Assembly (NCBI RefSeq): GCF_026625645.1
Contig: NZ_CP113056.1
Span: forward strand, 2,641,001 to 2,705,000
Source of the DNA: Ancylobacter sp. SL191
GTDB taxonomy: Bacteria > Pseudomonadota > Alphaproteobacteria > Rhizobiales > Xanthobacteraceae
Length of the DNA: 64,000 nt
Reading direction: 5' to 3'
The notes beneath the pieces were generated by a model. That model was not told the origin of the DNA, ran no database searches, and saw only the letters and a program-made list of their open reading frames with translations. Position 1 is the stretch's first letter. Each line of letters opens with the position of its first letter. Both the position numbers and the translations under genes were made by a program. Shown piece after piece: positions 26,103-35,272 of the stretch.

Positions 26103-27149
26103 GTGACGCGCGTGCTCATCCTGCGCGACGCGAAGCCCGGCCATTTCCATCAGGCCGAGGGCGTGGCGCTGGCGCTTACCCGCCTCTCCCCGGTGGAGGC
26201 CGACCGGCTGGAGGTGCGCCCGGCGCGCTGGGCGACCAGCGATGCCCGCAAGTTCATCCTGCGTCGCCTCGCGCATGATGCGCGCTTCTGGCTGAAAGCA
26301 ATGTTCGGCATCGACCTCGATGCTCTGGCAAGGCCCGAGGTGATCGTCGGCTCCGGCTGGCCGACCATCGCCGCCGGCTTGCTGCTGTCGCGTCATTTCG
26401 ACGTGCCCTTCATCTTCGCCGGCCCTATTGGTGGCTACCGCACCGGGCCGAAGGTGCTCAGCCTCGTCGCCTCGCCCCGGCAGGCCGGTGACCCCGGTGC
26501 GGTGCTGGCGCCCATCCCCTGCACCGTCGATCCCGATGCCTACCCCGCCCCACGCCGGCTGACCCGGCCGGATGATCTTGCCGGGGCGACGCTTTCCCTG
26601 CTCATCGGCGGCTCGGCCTATCGGCGGGAGTTTCCGCAGAACGAATGGGACGCGCTGCTCGCCTTCGTGCCCGAGGTCGCGGCGCGCTTCGGCGTGCGCT
26701 GGCAGGTTTCCACGTCCCGCCGTACCCCCGACGCGGCGGCCGATCGCTTCAAGGCGCTGGGTGAGGCCGGCGTGCTCGCGCAGCTCATCGACTACCGCGA
26801 CGCCGGTGCCGGCTCGGTGCGCGATCTGTTCGGCGCGGATGCACTCGTCGTCACCGAGGATTCCATGTCCATGCTGGCCGAAGGGCTGGCTGCCCGCCGG
26901 CCGGTGGTCGCGCTGAAATCGGCGCGCGTTCACAAGGCCTATGCAGACGAGGTGATCGCCGGCATGGCCGGGCCGCGCCTTGAGGGGGCGAGCCTTGCCA
27001 TCTTGCCCATGGCGAGCGTGACGCCGGAACGTTTCGCGCAGACCCTGACCCGCCTTGTCCCGCCGGCCGAGGATGCGCGCGACGCCATCGCCCGCGCCGT
27101 CGCCCCGTTCCTCGAAGGACACGGCGTCATTTCCCGGAGTATGCCATGA
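26103..27149 (+). CDS. ELM1/GtrOC1 family putative glycosyl transferase
   Basis: 348-aa protein of the ELM1 family (pfam Mito_fiss_Elm1), which in plants affects mitochondrial fission and in bacteria resembles GT-B glycosyltransferases. It begins VLILRDAKPGHFHQAEGVALAL, has VIVGSGWPTIAAGLLLSR and the phosphate-loop-like TLSLLIGGSAYRREF, and ends the second Rossmann half with ALVVTEDSMSMLAEGLAARRPVVAL. Start GTG at 26103; no other in-frame start fits better. Its stop overlaps the start of the next gene (ATGA). Bacterial substrate unknown; the neighbours point to glycan synthesis. Confidence 0.85.
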   Translation: MTRVLILRDAKPGHFHQAEGVALALTRLSPVEADRLEVRPARWATSDARKFILRRLAHDARFWLKAMFGIDLDALARPEVIVGSGWPTIAAGLLLSRHFDVPFIFAGPIGGYRTGPKVLSLVASPRQAGDPGAVLAPIPCTVDPDAYPAPRRLTRPDDLAGATLSLLIGGSAYRREFPQNEWDALLAFVPEVAARFGVRWQVSTSRRTPDAAADRFKALGEAGVLAQLIDYRDAGAGSVRDLFGADALVVTEDSMSMLAEGLAARRPVVALKSARVHKAYADEVIAGMAGPRLEGASLAILPMASVTPERFAQTLTRLVPPAEDARDAIARAVAPFLEGHGVISRSMP

Positions 27150-27964
27150 CCCTCGCCTTCATCTGCCTCAAATGGGGCGAGGCCTACCCGGCCGAGGATG
27201 TGAACGTGCTCTATCAGGGCGTGCGCGACCATGTGAGCGAGCCGTTCCGCTTCATCTGCCTGACCGACCGGCCGGACGGGCTGCGCCCCGAGGTGGAGGT
27301 CGCCGACCTTCCCGCCACCGGCGCGCTGAACCTGCGCTGGGGCGGCTGCTGGCCGAAGCTCGGCATGTTCACGCCGGGGCTGCTTGAAGGGGTGGACCTT
27401 GCCGTCTTCCTCGATCTCGACGTGGTGATCCTGCGCTCCTTCGATCCCATCCTCGCCCATATCCGCTCCATTCCGGGCCTGCATGTGCTGCGCGAGTGGA
27501 ACCCCAATGTGTGGGAACTGCTGCCGCTCTCGCTGCGGCCGGATCGCGGGGCGCAGAGCTCCATGGTCGCCTGGCGGCCGGGCGAGCAGGACCATCTCTA
27601 TATCGAAGCGATGGCCAATCCCGAGGCGGCCTATGCCATCGCCAAGAACGACCAGCGCTATATCGGCATCCAGGCGCGCAACTGCCATTATCTGCCGCAG
27701 GGCTTCGCGGTCTCGTTCCGCCGGCACCTCGTGCCGCATTACCCGCTGAACCTGCTGTTCCGCCGCATCCGTCCGCCGCGCAAGGCGGCGCTGGTGGTGT
27801 TCCATGGAGTGCCCAAGCCCATCGACGTGGCGCGGGACGATTCCAAGGCGTGGGGCACCAAGATGCGGCCGGGCTTCGGGTCGGTGGACTGGGTGCGGGA
27901 CTATTGGAAGCGGGGTCTTGACGGCACGCGCGCGGCCTTTGCGGCGCGCGACAAGGCGCGCTAA
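27146..27964 (+). CDS. Putative glycosyltransferase (GT-A, GT8-like)
   Basis: 272-aa protein. The N-terminal strand MTLAFICLKWGEAYPAEDVN, the segment NLRWGGCWPKLGMFTP and the metal-binding DLAVFLDLDVVILRSFDPI (DxD at about 91-93) are typical of GT-A enzymes near family GT8. A further HGVPKP histidine could be a second metal ligand. It is translationally coupled to the ELM1-type gene. Its 3' end overlaps that of the minus-strand GT4 gene by 4 bp. Acceptor and donor unknown; surface polysaccharide or lipid modification is inferred. Confidence 0.75.
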   Translation: MTLAFICLKWGEAYPAEDVNVLYQGVRDHVSEPFRFICLTDRPDGLRPEVEVADLPATGALNLRWGGCWPKLGMFTPGLLEGVDLAVFLDLDVVILRSFDPILAHIRSIPGLHVLREWNPNVWELLPLSLRPDRGAQSSMVAWRPGEQDHLYIEAMANPEAAYAIAKNDQRYIGIQARNCHYLPQGFAVSFRRHLVPHYPLNLLFRRIRPPRKAALVVFHGVPKPIDVARDDSKAWGTKMRPGFGSVDWVRDYWKRGLDGTRAAFAARDKAR

Positions 27965-29040
27965 CCCGCCCAGATCTCTTCATAGACGGCGTTGATCTTC
28001 TGCGCCTCGCGCTCGATCGAATATTCCGCCAGCACATGGGCCCGCGCGGCGCGGCCGACCGCTTCGCACGCTGCCTCGTCCATGCCCATCAGCCGGGCGA
28101 TGGCGGCGGTGAGCGCGCCCTGATCGTCCACCGGCACGAGATGGCCGGTCTCGCCATCCTTCACCAGATCGGGCGCGGCGCCGGAGCGCGCGGCCACCAC
28201 CGGCGTGCCGCTCGCCATCGCTTCGATCGGCACGAGGCCGAAGCCCTCCCAGCGCGCGGGGATGACGGCGACGGAGAGACAGCGGAACCAGTCCGGCATC
28301 TTCGCGATCGGCTGCTCGCCGAGAATGATGATGCGTTCCGTGAGCCCGGCCGCGGCGATGCGCGCCTTGAGGCCGTTCAGGAAGGGCTGTTCGGAAGGGG
28401 TGGAGAGGCCGATCACCACGGCGGTCCAGTCGGGATGGTCCGGCAACAGTTCGGCCATGGCCTCGACGAAGAGATCCTGCCCCTTCTGGTAGCGCACCCG
28501 ACCGAACACGCCGATGCCATAGCGGCCGGGCAGGCCGGTCGCCGCCCAGGCGGCCGCGCGGTCTGGTGCGGGGTGGTAGCGCTCGGTATCGACGCCGTGC
28601 ATCACCACGGTCGAGGGCACGTCGAGATAGGACGCGGCCTGCGGCGAGGTGGCGATCACCTTGTCCATGGCGCCGATGAGGAAGCGCAGGAAAGGCCCGT
28701 GCCGCTTCTGCGCCGCCGAGGTGAAGACGAGCTTCCATGGCTGACGAAGCACATCGCGCAGCAACAGGCCGAACAGCATTTCGGTGTCGCGCCGGGCGTG
28801 CCAGATGCGCCAGCGCCGCCCGGTGGGGCGGCGCCAGCTGCCAAGGCGGAAAACGCCCCAGCCGATCTGCGGCACGCTGGCGGGCAGGGGCCCGAGCGCG
28901 CGGATGCCGATGTGCTTGGCCTGCGCCGGTACGACGCCGATGACGGTCGCCACCACGCCCGAAAAGCGCTTCTTGAAGCTCGGCGCGACGGCAACGATGC
29001 CGTCGGGCCAGGGTTCGGGAGTGAGGGGGCTGTTGTCCAT
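27961..29040 (-). CDS. Glycosyltransferase family 4
   Basis: 359-aa GT-B retaining glycosyltransferase. The N-terminal half is the acceptor domain. The C-terminal half has the GT4 features GIGVFGRVRYQKGQDLFVEAM (about 170-190), TERIIILGEQPIAKMPDWFRCLSVAVIPARWEGFGLVPIEAMASGTPVVA with the EX7E pair (Glu in WEGFG and in PIEAM), and SIEREAQKINAVYEE at the end. The start at 29040 is the ATG that gives a normal length. It lies 26 bp after greA and could be co-transcribed. Probably builds lipopolysaccharide core or a capsule sugar; not proven. Confidence 0.9.
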   Translation of the reverse strand: MDNSPLTPEPWPDGIVAVAPSFKKRFSGVVATVIGVVPAQAKHIGIRALGPLPASVPQIGWGVFRLGSWRRPTGRRWRIWHARRDTEMLFGLLLRDVLRQPWKLVFTSAAQKRHGPFLRFLIGAMDKVIATSPQAASYLDVPSTVVMHGVDTERYHPAPDRAAAWAATGLPGRYGIGVFGRVRYQKGQDLFVEAMAELLPDHPDWTAVVIGLSTPSEQPFLNGLKARIAAAGLTERIIILGEQPIAKMPDWFRCLSVAVIPARWEGFGLVPIEAMASGTPVVAARSGAAPDLVKDGETGHLVPVDDQGALTAAIARLMGMDEAACEAVGRAARAHVLAEYSIEREAQKINAVYEEIWAG

Positions 29041-29066
29041 GGGAGCCGCGCCGGGCGGGCGCGCGA

Positions 29067-29540
29067 TCAGGCGAAGCGGACCTTGGCGATCTCGTAGGAG
29101 CGGGCGCCCTTGGGCGTGACCACTTCCACCGAGGTGCCGAGCTTCTTGCCGATCAGGGCCCGCGCCATGGGCGAGGAGATCGAGATGCGCCCGGCCTTGG
29201 CATCGGCTTCCATGTCGCCGACGATCTGCCACACGCGCTCTTCCTCGGTGTCCTCGTCGATCAGCGTCACCGTGGCGCCGAACTTCACGACATCGCCGGT
29301 GAGCTTGGCGACGTCGATGATCTCGGCGCGCGACAGCTTGTCCTCAAGCTCGGCGATCCGGCCCTCGTTCAGCGCCTGCTGTTCCTTGGCCGCATGATAC
29401 TCGGCGTTCTCCGAAAGGTCGCCATGGGCGCGCGCTTCGGAGATCGCTTCGATGATGCGGGGACGCTCGACCTGCTGGCGATGCTTGAGTTCAACTTCCA
29501 GCGCGGCGTGGCCGCCAGCGGTCATCGGGAACTTTTCCAT
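29067..29540 (-). CDS. greA: Transcription elongation factor GreA
   Basis: 157-aa GreA, which stimulates RNA polymerase to cleave backtracked transcripts. The N-terminal coiled coil carries the acidic tip [21 protein letters not shown] (residues about 35-55, Asp and Glu at the tip), and the C-terminal domain has [33 protein letters not shown], the family signature. Full length. It is downstream of carB on the same strand with hairpins in between, an order common in this bacterial order. Confidence 0.97.
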   Translation of the reverse strand: MEKFPMTAGGHAALEVELKHRQQVERPRIIEAISEARAHGDLSENAEYHAAKEQQALNEGRIAELEDKLSRAEIIDVAKLTGDVVKFGATVTLIDEDTEEERVWQIVGDMEADAKAGRISISSPMARALIGKKLGTSVEVVTPKGARSYEIAKVRFA

Positions 29541-29572
29541 CGGTCTTTTTCTGACCTCCCAAAAGCAAATGG

Positions 29573-29606
29573 AGCCCCCGCGGGGGCTTGCCGACCGGGG
29601 GGTCGG
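29573..29606 (-). terminator. Two adjacent hairpins between carB and greA
   Basis: CCGACC-GGGG-GGTCGG (29591-29606) and the palindromic stem AGCCCCCG/CGGGGGCT (29573-29588) follow each other. On the minus strand the second is followed by CCATTTGCTTTT, a weak T-rich tail. They probably end or attenuate carB transcription before greA. Confidence 0.5.
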
Positions 29607-29672
29607 AAAGCCGTCCGCGACAGGCTCGATTGTTTGTCGTTCACGTCCGTTCGAAAACGCCGGGAGGCGTGA

Positions 29673-32600
29673 TCACGAACGCACGGAGCTGAAATAGTCC
29701 TGCAGGGCCCGCACTTCCAGATCGCCGCCAATATAAGCCTTGATCCCGCGCGCCGCCGCGATAGCTCCCGATAGCGTGGTGTAATACGGCACTTTGTGCA
29801 AGAGGGCGGCCCGGCGCAGCGAACGGGAATCCGCCAGCGCCTGCGCACCTTCCGTGGTGTTGAACACGAGCTGCACGCCGCCGTTCTTGATCAGATCGAC
29901 GATATGCGGCCGGCCTTCCAGCACCTTGTTGATCGTTTGGCTGTCGATGCCGTTCGCCACGAGGAAGCGCTGCGTGCCCGACGTCGCGATGATCTTGAAG
30001 CCGAGCGCGACGAGCAGCCGCGCCGTGTCGAGAATGCGCGGCTTGTCATCTTCGCGCAGCGAGATGAACACCGTGCCGGAGGTCGGCACCTTGGTGCCGC
30101 CGCCGAGCTGGCTCTTGGCGAAGGCGACGGCAAAGGACTTGTCGAGGCCCATCACCTCGCCGGTCGAGCGCATCTCCGGGCCGAGCACCGTGTCGACGCC
30201 GGGGAAGCGGGCGAAGGGGAATACGGCTTCCTTCACCGCGACATGCTCGCCGGTGAACGGCGTGAGGCCGAAGGAGGCGAGCGACTCGCCGGCCATGACG
30301 CGGGCGGCGATCTTGGCGATGGGCTGGCCGATCACCTTGGCGACGAAAGGCACCGTGCGCGAGGCGCGCGGGTTCACTTCCAGCACATAGATCGCGCCGT
30401 CCTTGATGGCGTATTGCACGTTCATCAGGCCGCCGACCTGAAGCGCCAGCGCCATCTTGCGGGTCTGCGCTTCCAGCTCGGCGATCATCTCCGGGCTGAG
30501 CGAATAGGGCGGCAGCGAGCAGGCCGAATCACCCGAATGGATGCCGGCTTCCTCGATGTGCTCCATGATCCCGCAGATGAAGGTGTCCTTGCCATCGGCG
30601 AGGCAGTCCACGTCCACCTCGATGGCGTCCGACAAATAGCGGTCGAACAGCAGCGGGTTCTTGCCGAGCAGGGTGTTGATCTGGCCGGTCTTGTCGTTCG
30701 GGTAGCGCGCCTTGATGTCGTTCGGCACGAGGCCCGGCAGCGTCTCCAGCAGGTAGTCGCCGAGTTGGCTTTCCTCGCGGATGATCTGCATTGCCCGGCC
30801 GCCCAGCACATAGGAGGGGCGCACCACCAGCGGGTAGCCGAGATCGGCGGTGACGAGGCGCGCCTGCTCCACCGAATAGGCGATACCGTTGGCCGGTTGG
30901 CGCAGCTTCAGCTTGTCCAGCAGCGTCTTGAACCGGTCGCGGTCCTCGGCGAGGTCGATGGCCTCCGGTGAGGTGCCGAGGATCGGGATGTCGGCCTCTT
31001 CCAGCGCGCGGGCGAGCTTGAGCGGGGTCTGGCCGCCGAATTGCACGATGACGCCATGCAGCGTGCCGTTGGCGCGCTCGCGGTCGAGCACCTCGATCAC
31101 GTCCTCGGCGGTCAGCGGCTCGAAATAGAGCCGATCCGAGGTGTCGTAATCGGTCGAGACGGTCTCCGGGTTGCAGTTGACCATGATGGTCTCATACCCG
31201 GCATCCTTCAGCGCGAAGGCGGCATGGCAGCAGCAATAATCGAACTCGATGCCCTGGCCGATGCGGTTCGGCCCGCCGCCGAGAATGGCGACCTTCTTGG
31301 CATTGGTCGGCCGGGATTCGTCCGCCAGCACGCCGGCGAAGGGCGTCTCGTAGGAGGAGTACATATAGGCGGTGGGCGAGGCGAACTCGGCCGCGCAGGT
31401 GTCGATGCGTTTATAGACCGGGCGCACATCGAGCGCGCGGCGGCGCCGCGAGACCTCGGCCTCGGAGAGGCGGGCAAGGCCGGCCAAGCGGGAATCGGAA
31501 AACCCCATCGCCTTGAGGCGGCGGAACGCGCCCGCCGTCTTCGGCAGGCCGTGCGCGCGCACCTTGGCTTCCATGTCGACGATCTCGCGGATCTGGTCGA
31601 GGAACCACGGGTCGATCTTGCAGCCGGCGTGGATCGCCTCATTGTCGAGGCCGAGGCGCATGGCCTGCGCGACATTCAGCAGCCGGTCGGGCGTCGGGGT
31701 GCCGATGGCGGCGCGGATGGCGTTCTTGTCGTCGCCCTGGCCGAGTCCCTCGATCTCGATCTCGTCGAGGCCGGTCAGGCCGGTCTCCAGCGAGCGCAGC
31801 GCCTTCTGGAGTGATTCCTGGAAGGTGCGGCCGATGGCCATCGCCTCGCCGACCGACTTCATCGAGGTGGTCAGCGTGGGCTCAGCGCCGGGGAACTTCT
31901 CGAAGGCGAAGCGCGGGATCTTGGTGACGACATAGTCGATGGTCGGCTCGAACGAGGCCGGGGTGGCGCCGCCGGTGATGTCGTTGGCGATCTCGTCCAG
32001 CGTGTAGCCGACCGCGAGGCGCGCGGCGACCTTGGCGATGGGGAAGCCCGTCGCCTTCGACGCCAGCGCCGAGGAGCGCGAGACGCGCGGATTCATCTCG
32101 ATCACGATCATGCGCCCGCTCGCCGGGTCGATCGCGAACTGCACGTTGGAGCCACCGGTCTCCACGCCGATCTCGCGCAGCACCGCCAGCGAGGCGTCGC
32201 GCATGATCTGGTATTCCTTGTCGGTCAGCGTCAGCGCCGGCGCGACGGTGATGGAGTCGCCGGTGTGGACGCCCATCGGGTCGATGTTCTCGATGGAGCA
32301 GATGATGATGCAGTTGTCCGCCTTGTCGCGGACGACCTCCATCTCATACTCCTTCCAGCCCAGCACGCTCTCTTCCACCAGCACCTCATTGGTGGGGGAG
32401 GCGTCGATGCCGCGCTCGATGATCTCGATGTACTCGGACTTGTTGTAGGCGATGCCGCCGCCGAGCCCGCCCATGGTGAAGCTGGGGCGGATGATGACCG
32501 GCAGGCCGATCTCTTCCAGCGCTTCCAGCGCCTGCGGCAGGGTCTTGATCTGGCGCGAGCGCGGCGTGTCGAGACCGATCTTGGTCATCGCGTCGCGGAA

Positions 32601-33008
32601 CAGCTCGCGGTCCTCGGCCTTGTCGATGGCCTCGGCGGTGGCGCCGATCATCTCGACGTCAAACTCGTCGAGCACGCCCATCTTGCGCAGCGAGAGCGCG
32701 CAGTTGAGCGCGGTCTGGCCGCCCATGGTCGGCAGCAGCGCGAAGCCGCCGGGGATCGCGTGGCGTTCCTTGGCGATGATCTTGGCGACGATTTCCGGGG
32801 TGATCGGCTCGATATAGGTGGCGTCCGCCAGATCCGGATCGGTCATGATCGTCGCCGGATTGGAGTTCACCAGGACGACCCGGTAACCCTCGGCCTTCAG
32901 CGTCTTGCACGCCTGCGTGCCGGAGTAATCGAACTCGCAGGCCTGCCCGATAACGATAGGGCCGGCGCCAATGATGAGGATGGTGGAAATATCTGTGCGT
33001 TTCGGCAT
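29673..33008 (-). CDS. carB: Carbamoyl-phosphate synthase large subunit
   Basis: 1111-aa large subunit, which makes carbamoyl phosphate from bicarbonate, ammonia delivered by CarA and two ATP, for arginine and pyrimidine synthesis. The two homologous ATP-grasp halves are visible: [29 protein letters not shown] near the start and [21 protein letters not shown] from about residue 574. The C-terminal MGS-like allosteric domain follows (about 970-1111; [15 protein letters not shown]). Length is slightly above E. coli CarB (1073). The small subunit gene is 3.6 kb upstream on the same strand, separated by three other genes. Confidence 0.98.
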   Translation of the reverse strand: MPKRTDISTILIIGAGPIVIGQACEFDYSGTQACKTLKAEGYRVVLVNSNPATIMTDPDLADATYIEPITPEIVAKIIAKERHAIPGGFALLPTMGGQTALNCALSLRKMGVLDEFDVEMIGATAEAIDKAEDRELFRDAMTKIGLDTPRSRQIKTLPQALEALEEIGLPVIIRPSFTMGGLGGGIAYNKSEYIEIIERGIDASPTNEVLVEESVLGWKEYEMEVVRDKADNCIIICSIENIDPMGVHTGDSITVAPALTLTDKEYQIMRDASLAVLREIGVETGGSNVQFAIDPASGRMIVIEMNPRVSRSSALASKATGFPIAKVAARLAVGYTLDEIANDITGGATPASFEPTIDYVVTKIPRFAFEKFPGAEPTLTTSMKSVGEAMAIGRTFQESLQKALRSLETGLTGLDEIEIEGLGQGDDKNAIRAAIGTPTPDRLLNVAQAMRLGLDNEAIHAGCKIDPWFLDQIREIVDMEAKVRAHGLPKTAGAFRRLKAMGFSDSRLAGLARLSEAEVSRRRRALDVRPVYKRIDTCAAEFASPTAYMYSSYETPFAGVLADESRPTNAKKVAILGGGPNRIGQGIEFDYCCCHAAFALKDAGYETIMVNCNPETVSTDYDTSDRLYFEPLTAEDVIEVLDRERANGTLHGVIVQFGGQTPLKLARALEEADIPILGTSPEAIDLAEDRDRFKTLLDKLKLRQPANGIAYSVEQARLVTADLGYPLVVRPSYVLGGRAMQIIREESQLGDYLLETLPGLVPNDIKARYPNDKTGQINTLLGKNPLLFDRYLSDAIEVDVDCLADGKDTFICGIMEHIEEAGIHSGDSACSLPPYSLSPEMIAELEAQTRKMALALQVGGLMNVQYAIKDGAIYVLEVNPRASRTVPFVAKVIGQPIAKIAARVMAGESLASFGLTPFTGEHVAVKEAVFPFARFPGVDTVLGPEMRSTGEVMGLDKSFAVAFAKSQLGGGTKVPTSGTVFISLREDDKPRILDTARLLVALGFKIIATSGTQRFLVANGIDSQTINKVLEGRPHIVDLIKNGGVQLVFNTTEGAQALADSRSLRRAALLHKVPYYTTLSGAIAAARGIKAYIGGDLEVRALQDYFSSVRS

Positions 33009-33049
33009 CGGATCCCGTGCGGCTCGCGCAATTGGTCCGGGCGCACGAA

Positions 33050-33077
33050 AAAGGACGCGTTGGGCGACGCGTCCTTT
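33050..33077 (-). terminator. Terminator-type hairpin 40 bases before carB
   Basis: An 11-bp stem AAAGGACGCGT / ACGCGTCCTTT with loop TGGGCG is followed on the minus strand by TTTTTCG. It would stop transcripts coming from the cupin gene, or, if the carB promoter is further upstream, act as an attenuator. Confidence 0.7.
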
Positions 33078-33220
33078 GGTGGACCCGGATTGAACTTTCT
33101 GGGCGAGGTCGGACCCCGCAATTGGGGGCTTCCCTTAAACCAGATTCCCCCCCGGGGGAAGGGCACGCGGCGTCCCGTCCGTGCATAGCTTGGGCGCGGC
33201 AGACGGGGAGCGCCGGCGGC

Positions 33221-33724
33221 TCAGCCGTTCCACAGCCGGGTAAGGGCGCCCGCCGGGCCGGTTACTGGGTCACTTGCGGGGCGCAGGACGGCGGCGATGC
33301 GGGCCTGCGCCGCCGCGAGGCCGGCCGCGTCCGGCCGCTCGATCTCGTAATCCTGACCGGGCGGGTAGGCGCCGATAATGAGGAAATCCGCGCTTGCCGC
33401 GAGCCGCTTGTGCCCGGTGCCGGCCGGCAGCACCAGCGCGTCGCCCGCCGCGATCTCCACCACCGCGCCGCCCGAACCACCGAGCTGCACGGTGGCGTGG
33501 CCGCGCGCCACCATCAGCGCCTCATGCGCCGTCGAGTGGAAGTGGTGATAGTCGAACACGCCGTTGCGCCAGCGGCATTCCCAGCCATTGGCGCCGACCT
33601 GCTCCTCGATGGCTGACGGGTCCGCCGGCAGCGCGGCGTGGTAGATCAGCACGGGGAAGGCTGGGTGGTTCGGCACGCCGCCCGAGGGCGGAAAAAGCCG
33701 GGCCTCCGGCTCGATGATCGGCAT
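33221..33724 (-). CDS. Cupin-domain protein (YjlB-like)
   Basis: 167-aa single-domain cupin. The motif FDYHHFHSTAHEALMVARGHATVQLGG (about 57-83) contains the first metal-binding histidines and Glu, and AAGDALVLPAGTGHKRL holds the second motif with its His. Proteins of this type (B. subtilis YjlB) have no assigned function. It lies between carB and the UdgX gene on the same strand, separated from both by more than 80 bp. Confidence 0.88.
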   Translation of the reverse strand: MPIIEPEARLFPPSGGVPNHPAFPVLIYHAALPADPSAIEEQVGANGWECRWRNGVFDYHHFHSTAHEALMVARGHATVQLGGSGGAVVEIAAGDALVLPAGTGHKRLAASADFLIIGAYPPGQDYEIERPDAAGLAAAQARIAAVLRPASDPVTGPAGALTRLWNG

Positions 33725-33805
33725 CTCGATTTCCCTCCCCGCGCCTCAACACTGGAGCAATCCGCGCTCCTGCCATGCCGTTCCCCTCAGGGGACCGTCC
33801 GCGGA

Positions 33806-35272
33806 TCAACCGCCCGTCAGCTCCCGCGCCTGCCGCAGGTCCGCCACCAGAGCGGCGAAGCCGTCGGCCTGCGCGGCCGGGTCGGGCAGGCGCAGGAGAT
33901 AGGATGGATGGGTGGTGACGAAGCCCGGATGACGGCCGAGCACGCGCGGGCCGCGCTCCCGCGTCACCGCCAGCGCCTCCCCGGTGAGCGCCAGCGCCGC
34001 CGTGCCGCCGAGCGCGACCACGAGGCGCGGGCGCACGAAATCGAGCTCCGCCTCCAGCCACCAGCGATAATGCTTCACCTCGCCGGCCGTGGGCTTCTGG
34101 TGCAGGCGCCTTTTGCCGCGCGGCACGAATTTGAAGTGCTTCACCGCATTGGTGAGGTAGAGTCGCTCGCGCTGCAAGCCCGCTTCGCCCAGCGCGCGCA
34201 TCAGAAGCTGCCCGGCCGGGCCGACGAAGGGGCGGCCTTCGATGTCTTCCTGGTCGCCCGGCTGCTCGCCCACCAGCGCCAGCGCTGCGCCTTCCGGCCC
34301 CTCGCCGAGCACGGCGCGCGTGCCGCCGGGCACGAAGGCGGGCGTCGCGCGAATGAGGTCGTTGAGCGCGGCAAGGCTCAATGGGGCCTGCTGCGCCATG
34401 GCGGCGACGGCCTTCACCGGATCGCGCTTGCGCGGCGCCTGCGCCTCCCGCTCGATCATGGCGGCGACGCGGGCGGGGGCGCTCTCCAGAAGCTGCGGGA
34501 TCAGCCGCGCCTCCGGCAGGTTGGCCCAGTATTTCTTCGGCATCTCCGTGCGCATCATCGCCGGGTTGGCGCGGGCCGGGTTGAAGGCGCTGGCGTAGTA
34601 GGCGAGCCAACCTTCCTCGAAACCGTCCGCTTCTGGCAGAGGCGGACGCGTGGCGGGGGGACCGAAGGTGAGCGCCTGCCCATCCCACCCAACCGTCCCC
34701 TTCGGCGTCAGAATCGCCCAGTCCATGGCGGGAAAGCGCGTGCGGAAGAAGGGGGCGGCCGCCTCAACGATGAAATGCTCGGGCTCGAACCAGGCGACGA
34801 AACGCTCGCGCCCGTTCTCCGCGCCCAGCGCCCGGAAGCGCACGAAGGCGTGCATCTTGTGAATGTCGCGCCGCACCGCCTTCGCCATCAGCGCGAGCCG
34901 ATGCACCAGCGGATCGGCCGGGTTGTCGATCAGCCGCCGCTCGCCATGCAGCACCCGCCAGATCAGCGTGTAGAGCCGGGCGAAGCGGTCGGGGTCGTGA
35001 TGGCAGAGCACCAGCGGGATCAACTCGCCGAGGGCGCGCGGCAGCGCGAGGGCAGGGGCCTCGCCCGCCTCGGCCGGGCCGGCGGGGAGGGCGCCGAACA
35101 GATCGCTACAGGCGCTCTCGGCCTCGGGCTCGCCCGGCTCGCGCATCCGCCAGACGACATGTTCCGGCGCCACACCCGCCGCAATCAGCCGACGCACGGC
35201 GCGGCGGAAGCCGTCGCGGTCGGCGCCATAGGCCAGGCTCACGGCCTCCATGGCACGGGTGGGCGCGTTCAC
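33806..35272 (-). CDS. UdgX family uracil-DNA binding protein fused to DUF4130
   Basis: 488-aa fusion. The N-terminal DUF4130 part (about 1-240) has LYTLIWRVLHGERRL, VRRDIHKMHAFVRFR and FVAWFEPEHFIV. The C-terminal part (about 275-488) is a UdgX-type family 4-like uracil-DNA glycosylase domain with GEQPGDQED, FVGPAGQLLMRAL, the UdgX loop GKRRLHQKPT and THPSYLLR. UdgX of mycobacteria binds uracil in DNA covalently through the His of a KRRIH loop; that His is kept here while Ile is Leu. Overlaps the radical-SAM gene by 4 bp. Confidence 0.93.
   Translation of the reverse strand: MNAPTRAMEAVSLAYGADRDGFRRAVRRLIAAGVAPEHVVWRMREPGEPEAESACSDLFGALPAGPAEAGEAPALALPRALGELIPLVLCHHDPDRFARLYTLIWRVLHGERRLIDNPADPLVHRLALMAKAVRRDIHKMHAFVRFRALGAENGRERFVAWFEPEHFIVEAAAPFFRTRFPAMDWAILTPKGTVGWDGQALTFGPPATRPPLPEADGFEEGWLAYYASAFNPARANPAMMRTEMPKKYWANLPEARLIPQLLESAPARVAAMIEREAQAPRKRDPVKAVAAMAQQAPLSLAALNDLIRATPAFVPGGTRAVLGEGPEGAALALVGEQPGDQEDIEGRPFVGPAGQLLMRALGEAGLQRERLYLTNAVKHFKFVPRGKRRLHQKPTAGEVKHYRWWLEAELDFVRPRLVVALGGTAALALTGEALAVTRERGPRVLGRHPGFVTTHPSYLLRLPDPAAQADGFAALVADLRQARELTGG

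Noticed and set aside
33077..33095. GTTCAATCCGGGTCCACCA on the minus strand, looking like a tRNA 3' end
   Set aside because: The T-loop is one base short, no matching T-stem or 5' acceptor strand lies upstream, so there is no cloverleaf; it is chance resemblance.
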